A DNA stretch of 64,000 nt from Erwinia sorbitola (GTDB lineage Bacteria > Pseudomonadota > Gammaproteobacteria > Enterobacterales > Enterobacteriaceae). Below are positions 61,283 through 64,000 of the stretch, in pieces. The stretch is from the NCBI RefSeq assembly GCF_009738185.1, contig NZ_CP046509.1, forward strand, positions 1,243,501 through 1,307,500, written 5' to 3'. Numbering within the stretch: position 1 is the first letter of the stretch; each line of letters opens with the position of its first letter. The translations under genes and the position numbers were made by a program. A model generated the notes under the pieces. It was not told the DNA's origin. It did no database searches and saw nothing but the letters and a program-made list of their open reading frames with translations.

Positions 61283-62068
61283 ATGTTTGAGTCCGCAAGC
61301 TGCCGCGATGACGAACGTACCGGCGGAATTCAGGTGATTACACGCGCCGCGAAAATTCTTGATGCGCTGGGAGCCAAACCGAACGGTATGAGCCTTGGTG
61401 AAATAGCCCAGGCGGTTGATTTGCCTCGATCCACGGTGCAGCGCATTGTCGGTGCACTGGACTCTGTGCAGCTGGTGCGCAGTCACGGCGCGGCTGGTGG
61501 GGTACGTCTTGGCCCGGCGCTGCTGCGGCTGATTGCAAATGTGCATACCGATGTGGTGGCGATAGCCCAGCCCTGGCTTCAGGCGCTGTGCGATGCGACC
61601 GGTGAAACGGTTTCGCTGGCGAGGGCCAGCGGTCTGCAACTGGCGATTGTGCATTATGTGGTCGCCGATCGCGAGCTGCGGGTGGTGCCCCGTATCGGTA
61701 TGAATCTGCCGCTTTACAGTACCTCGGGCGGCCGTGCGCTGCTGGCGCTGGAAAGCGATCATGCTGCCAGAGAGCTGGTCGGCGAAGCCTATCAGGCGAT
61801 CACCGAGCTGACCGTGCGTGACTTCCCCGCGCTGCTGGCCCACTTAACCGAAATTCGCCGTACCGGCCTGGCTTATGACCGGGGTGAAACACTGGAGGGG
61901 ATCTCCACGATGGCAGTGGCGATCGATACTATTCTGGGTCGCTTTTCCATCAGTCTTTTAATCCCTGGTGCCCGTTTCCAGCGATATGAAGAGCGTAATC
62001 GTGAGGCAATCCTCAAATGCAAAGAGGCGCTAATCGATGAAATTGGGAAGGCCGCATTACGAGACTGA
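61283..62068 (+). CDS. IclR-family transcriptional regulator
   Basis: A 261-residue regulator: winged HTH (residues about 12-70; ITRAAKILDALGAKPNGMSLGEIAQAVDLPRSTVQRIVGAL) and an IclR effector domain (about 85-255; LPLYSTSGGRALLAL, LAYDRGETLEGISTMAVAI). IclR proteins sense small carboxylic or aromatic acids. It is divergent from the efflux pair and directly upstream of the UspA-like gene (13 bases), so it may control both. AAGGAAAGAG precedes the ATG. Confidence 0.87.
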   Translation: MFESASCRDDERTGGIQVITRAAKILDALGAKPNGMSLGEIAQAVDLPRSTVQRIVGALDSVQLVRSHGAAGGVRLGPALLRLIANVHTDVVAIAQPWLQALCDATGETVSLARASGLQLAIVHYVVADRELRVVPRIGMNLPLYSTSGGRALLALESDHAARELVGEAYQAITELTVRDFPALLAHLTEIRRTGLAYDRGETLEGISTMAVAIDTILGRFSISLLIPGARFQRYEERNREAILKCKEALIDEIGKAALRD

Positions 62069-62081
62069 CAGGAGAAGGGAT

Positions 62082-62531
62082 ATGAAGACGCTTTTGGTCG
62101 CGGTTGATAATTCGGTGATTGCCCGCAAAGTTATTTCACTGACAATTGAGCAGGCACTGGCATTGCAGGCTGAAGTGGTGGTGGTGTGCTGTGTGGATGC
62201 CAGCTATGCGGCTTCCGGCCCGTTTGAGATCGAAGCCGGGGAAGATCCGGGCGACTTCGGGCTGGCGCTGGATGAGCAGAATACCGCAGAAGCCGTAGTA
62301 CGCCAGGCACTGGCAGAGCTGCATCGCGCAGGGGTAGTGGCGCGTGGCAGGGTGCTTGCCGGAGAATCCGCAGAAACGATTGTTGCAGAAGCCAACCGGC
62401 TCAATGTGGCGATGATTATCATGGGCCGCCGTCATCTCTCCTCCTTTAATCGTCTGCTAAAAGGATCATGCAGCGCAGCGGTGATTGAGCGTGCCAGCTG
62501 CCCGGTGCTGATCGACGTACGCGTCGACTAA
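62082..62531 (+). CDS. Universal stress protein UspA-like
   Basis: A 149-residue single Usp domain: TLLVAVDNSVIARKVI start, the VLAGESAETIVAEANRLNVAMIIMGRR segment, and KGSCSAAVIERASCPVLI at the end. The ATP-binding motif G-2x-G-9x-G-S/T is incomplete, as the second Gly is replaced (MGRRH...KGS), so nucleotide binding is uncertain. GGAGAAGGG precedes the ATG at 62082. It is probably co-transcribed with the IclR gene. Confidence 0.85.
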   Translation: MKTLLVAVDNSVIARKVISLTIEQALALQAEVVVVCCVDASYAASGPFEIEAGEDPGDFGLALDEQNTAEAVVRQALAELHRAGVVARGRVLAGESAETIVAEANRLNVAMIIMGRRHLSSFNRLLKGSCSAAVIERASCPVLIDVRVD

Positions 62532-62580
62532 AATACTTTTCCAGGCCGGTTATCCGGCCTGATAACCTCAGGAACCTGTT

Positions 62581-63390
62581 TTGATTTCTCACGCTATCCT
62601 TGCCTCGCTGTTCTCCGCCCTGGTCTGGCTGGTCGCCGTTGGCGCGCTGGTTAAATGCAAAAAGCTGGCCCCTCTCCCGGCGATTCTGCTCTTCTCACTG
62701 CCGCTGCTGGTGGGCAATCTCTATTACTACGGCTGGATCAGCCCGGAACGCGAGCAGCAGGCTCAAATTGATGCCGCCACTGCTCATCTGGCCCGGCTGC
62801 CGGTATGGCGTACGGTAAAAGAGCAGCAGCCCGGGCTTTATCAGCAGGCCTATATAGAGCTGGTCAACAGCCTGGAGGATGGGGTGCCGGAGCAGCAGGC
62901 GATTGAGCATCTGCGGCCGCTGGTGGCGGATCTGCTGAACCAGCGCATCAACGCCGCCCGCGATGAGGATCTGAATAGCTATATGCAGATATCTCTTGAG
63001 GAGATGAAACAGATGCGCCAGCGCGGCGCCAGCGAGTGCTTCCGCTTTCTGTTTCCCCAGGTAAAAGGTGGCGTAAATGTCAGTAAACTTTTGCCGGAGG
63101 ATCTTACCGGGCGTGAGTTGCAGGCGATGGATCTGTTACTTAAACACAGCGGCGGCGTTGATCAGCCCATCGATCTGAAACAGGGTCGGGTGCAGTTGCA
63201 GGCAGTGGTACGTCAGCTGTATGAGCGCTGGGGAAGTGATTTGCAAACGCTGAACACCCCTGCGGAAACTGGGGTTAACGAAGCCAAACTCTGTGATATG
63301 ACGATTGACCTTTATCAGTCTGTTTTGGCACTTCCTGACAAAGACTCGGCTAACGTATTACGTATAATTATTAGCGGAACAGGTAGTTAA
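62581..63390 (+). CDS. Uncharacterised membrane-anchored protein
   Basis: A 269-residue protein of no family I recognise. Two hydrophobic spans lie at the N-terminus (about 3-24 and 30-50), then a soluble, mostly helical region of about 215 residues, rich in Leu and Gln, with a single Cys in ASECFRFLFPQ and another in NEAKLCDM. The start is TTG with AGGA 8 bases upstream. It is 49 bases after the usp-like gene. The spans suggest a cytosolic or periplasmic domain tethered to the inner membrane. Confidence 0.65.
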   Translation: MISHAILASLFSALVWLVAVGALVKCKKLAPLPAILLFSLPLLVGNLYYYGWISPEREQQAQIDAATAHLARLPVWRTVKEQQPGLYQQAYIELVNSLEDGVPEQQAIEHLRPLVADLLNQRINAARDEDLNSYMQISLEEMKQMRQRGASECFRFLFPQVKGGVNVSKLLPEDLTGRELQAMDLLLKHSGGVDQPIDLKQGRVQLQAVVRQLYERWGSDLQTLNTPAETGVNEAKLCDMTIDLYQSVLALPDKDSANVLRIIISGTGS

Positions 63391-63402
63391 TTCCAAAAAA
63401 AA

Positions 63403-63419
63403 GCCCGCTCGCCGCGGGC
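63403..63419 (-). terminator. Orphan minus-strand terminator
   Basis: GCCCGC/GCGGGC around a 5-base loop, with eight T residues after it only on the minus strand. No minus-strand protein gene feeds it, so it points to an unannotated minus-strand RNA starting in 63421-63640. It may also stop the plus-strand gene that ends 13 bases earlier, but without a T run. Confidence 0.75.
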
Positions 63420-63548
63420 ATAATACGTTCTAATTATTGCCAAAATTTCCTGGTGTTGCTCAGACATCTCCTGATGTCTGGATGCATAGTCGCACTGATA
63501 GCGGCCCTACGCTATTCATCTCCCTGAATCGATTCAATCGGTAAAACA
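63420..63548 (-). ncRNA. Candidate small RNA upstream of the lipoprotein gene
   Basis: The minus-strand stretch before the orphan terminator has three GGA-containing sites: CAGGGAGA in a small ATTC/GAAT stem, CAGGAGA in the loop of CAGACATC/GATGTCTG (63461-63480), and CAGGAAA. This is the kind of site bound by CsrA. No clear promoter was found and no known sRNA was recognised. Boundaries are guesses. Confidence 0.3.
63525..63536. promoter_or_regulatory. Cra (FruR)-like palindrome
   Basis: TGAATCGATTCA is a 12-base perfect palindrome of the Cra type. The extended site fits 13 of 14 consensus positions. It lies about 110 bases before the lipoprotein start. Confidence 0.45.
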
Positions 63549-63575
63549 TTGCATAACTTAAGTAAAATTATGCAA
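63549..63575. promoter_or_regulatory. TTGCATAA inverted repeat
   Basis: TTGCATAA (63549-63556) and TTATGCAA (63568-63575) are inverted around 11 AT-rich bases. It is a likely protein-binding site or part of a promoter. The protein is unknown. Confidence 0.45.
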
Positions 63576-63643
63576 ATGCGCCGCTGTCTGATAGCGGCAG
63601 GGGGACGGTGCAGCTCATGATGCGGCACTCGAAGAAGGGAACC

Positions 63644-63928
63644 ATGATGAAAATGAAAATTATCGGCGCATTTGCGCTACTTTTGCTGGCAGGTTGTACC
63701 TCTGGCAAACCAGGTGCTTTTGAAAAAGTGGATGAAGATCCAGCAGTGAATACCGTTCAGTACCGGTTTAATCCAGGGCTGGTAGATAAGTCTGCGATGG
63801 AAAAAGATGTTGAACGTTATTGCTATGATCGCGGGTTTGACAAAGTTGAAGCATTGCAGCCGCAGGAAAGCCATGTGCCCGGTCTGGTGAAGACCTGGTA
63901 CCAATGTAATTTTAGTATCAAAAGCTAA
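63644..63928 (+). CDS. Small lipoprotein, uncharacterised
   Basis: A 94-residue lipoprotein: signal MMKMKIIGAFALLLLAGC with the lipobox Cys near residue 18, then a soluble domain of about 76 residues with two further Cys (RYCYDRGFDKV and WYQCNF) that could form a disulfide. AAGGGA stands 4 bases before the ATG at 63644; the frame opens earlier at 63608. The 5' leader has a hairpin GCCGCT/AGCGGC at about 63581-63599. No family recognised. The residue after Cys is Thr, so outer-membrane sorting is expected. Confidence 0.75.
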   Translation: MMKMKIIGAFALLLLAGCTSGKPGAFEKVDEDPAVNTVQYRFNPGLVDKSAMEKDVERYCYDRGFDKVEALQPQESHVPGLVKTWYQCNFSIKS

Positions 63929-63934
63929 AAATAA

Positions 63935-63954
63935 GGGCGGGGATATCCCCGCCC
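63935..63954. terminator. Hairpin after the lipoprotein gene
   Basis: GGGCGGGGATATCCCCGCCC, a 20-base perfect palindrome 6 bases past the stop. It has no T run on the plus strand. Confidence 0.55.
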
Positions 63955-64000
63955 AAGTTACTCTTTAATATTTACCCTATTTCATTCGAATTGCACTTAA

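Noticed and set aside
63481..63540. A 19-codon minus-strand frame (MNSVGPLSV...) upstream of the orphan terminator
   Set aside because: The AGGGAG directly abuts its ATG with no spacing and the peptide resembles nothing known; the stretch is better explained as part of a possible RNA.

Overview
The window looks like a chromosomal core segment from a plant- or insect-associated enterobacterium of the Erwinia/Pantoea type. I infer this from very high similarity to E. coli proteins (AnsP, TktB, TalA, MaeB, the cys and pts proteins, LigA, GltX, NupC, MntH, Glk, YpdAB, AlaC). Gene order follows the E. coli narQ-to-alaC arc, and an indolepyruvate decarboxylase gene sits next to glk. The species cannot be named from this sequence. 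I see no CRISPR array, transposase, integrase or prophage.

Layout. 1-3.7 kb: start of narQ (cut by the window edge), a BhsA/McbA-like small exported protein, ansP, a 44-bp tandem repeat, and nudK. 3.9-8.2 kb: an accessory block with a DUF1176 protein, a MipA/OmpV-like outer-membrane protein, a divergent two-component system and a 53-residue membrane peptide. 8.2-14.1 kb: tktB-talA (pentose phosphate) and maeB. 14.1-14.9 kb: a large imperfect inverted repeat between the 3' ends of maeB and hemF. 14.9-19.6 kb: amiA-hemF, ypeA, yfeZ, yfeY, yfeX. 19.8-24.6 kb: cysPTWA and cysM, for sulfate/thiosulfate uptake and cysteine synthesis. 24.8-27.5 kb: a second two-component system and a GntR/FCD regulator, lying between cysM and the pts genes. 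27.6-32.7 kb: ptsH-ptsI-crr (PTS core) and cysK, cysZ. 32.9-39.5 kb: zipA, ligA, ypeB, yfeH/yfeR, a FlxA-like protein and a short-chain dehydrogenase.

39.5-44.7 kb is an RNA-rich section. It holds a valine/lysine tRNA operon followed by three exact-period 156-bp repeats, each carrying the 3' end of the tRNA-Lys gene. gltX, two tandem copies of a yfeC-like regulator, a formate/nitrite-type channel and two tRNA-Ala(GGC) genes follow. 44.9-52.3 kb: nupC, mntH (with clear MntR and Fur boxes), ypeC, an aldo/keto reductase, ipdC and glk. 52.3-58.3 kb: ypdB-ypdA (LytS/LytTR pair), a DUF1479 oxygenase-like gene, an acetyltransferase, alaC and the 23-residue ypdK, which is too short for normal gene calling. 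58.5-64 kb: an EmrAB-type efflux pair divergent from an IclR regulator with twin operator-like palindromes, a UspA-like protein, an unknown membrane protein and a small lipoprotein. The lipoprotein's upstream region carries a Cra-like palindrome and an orphan minus-strand terminator.

Functional links: the cys genes supply sulfide and cysteine through CysZ, CysPTWA, CysK and CysM. PTS, Glk, TktB/TalA and MaeB cover sugar entry and central carbon flux, with YpdAB (pyruvate sensing in E. coli) and AlaC (alanine from pyruvate) nearby. The most unusual features are non-coding: the tRNA-derived repeats, the maeB-hemF inverted repeat, a dispersed palindrome found at three gene ends, and a possible small RNA at the right end.
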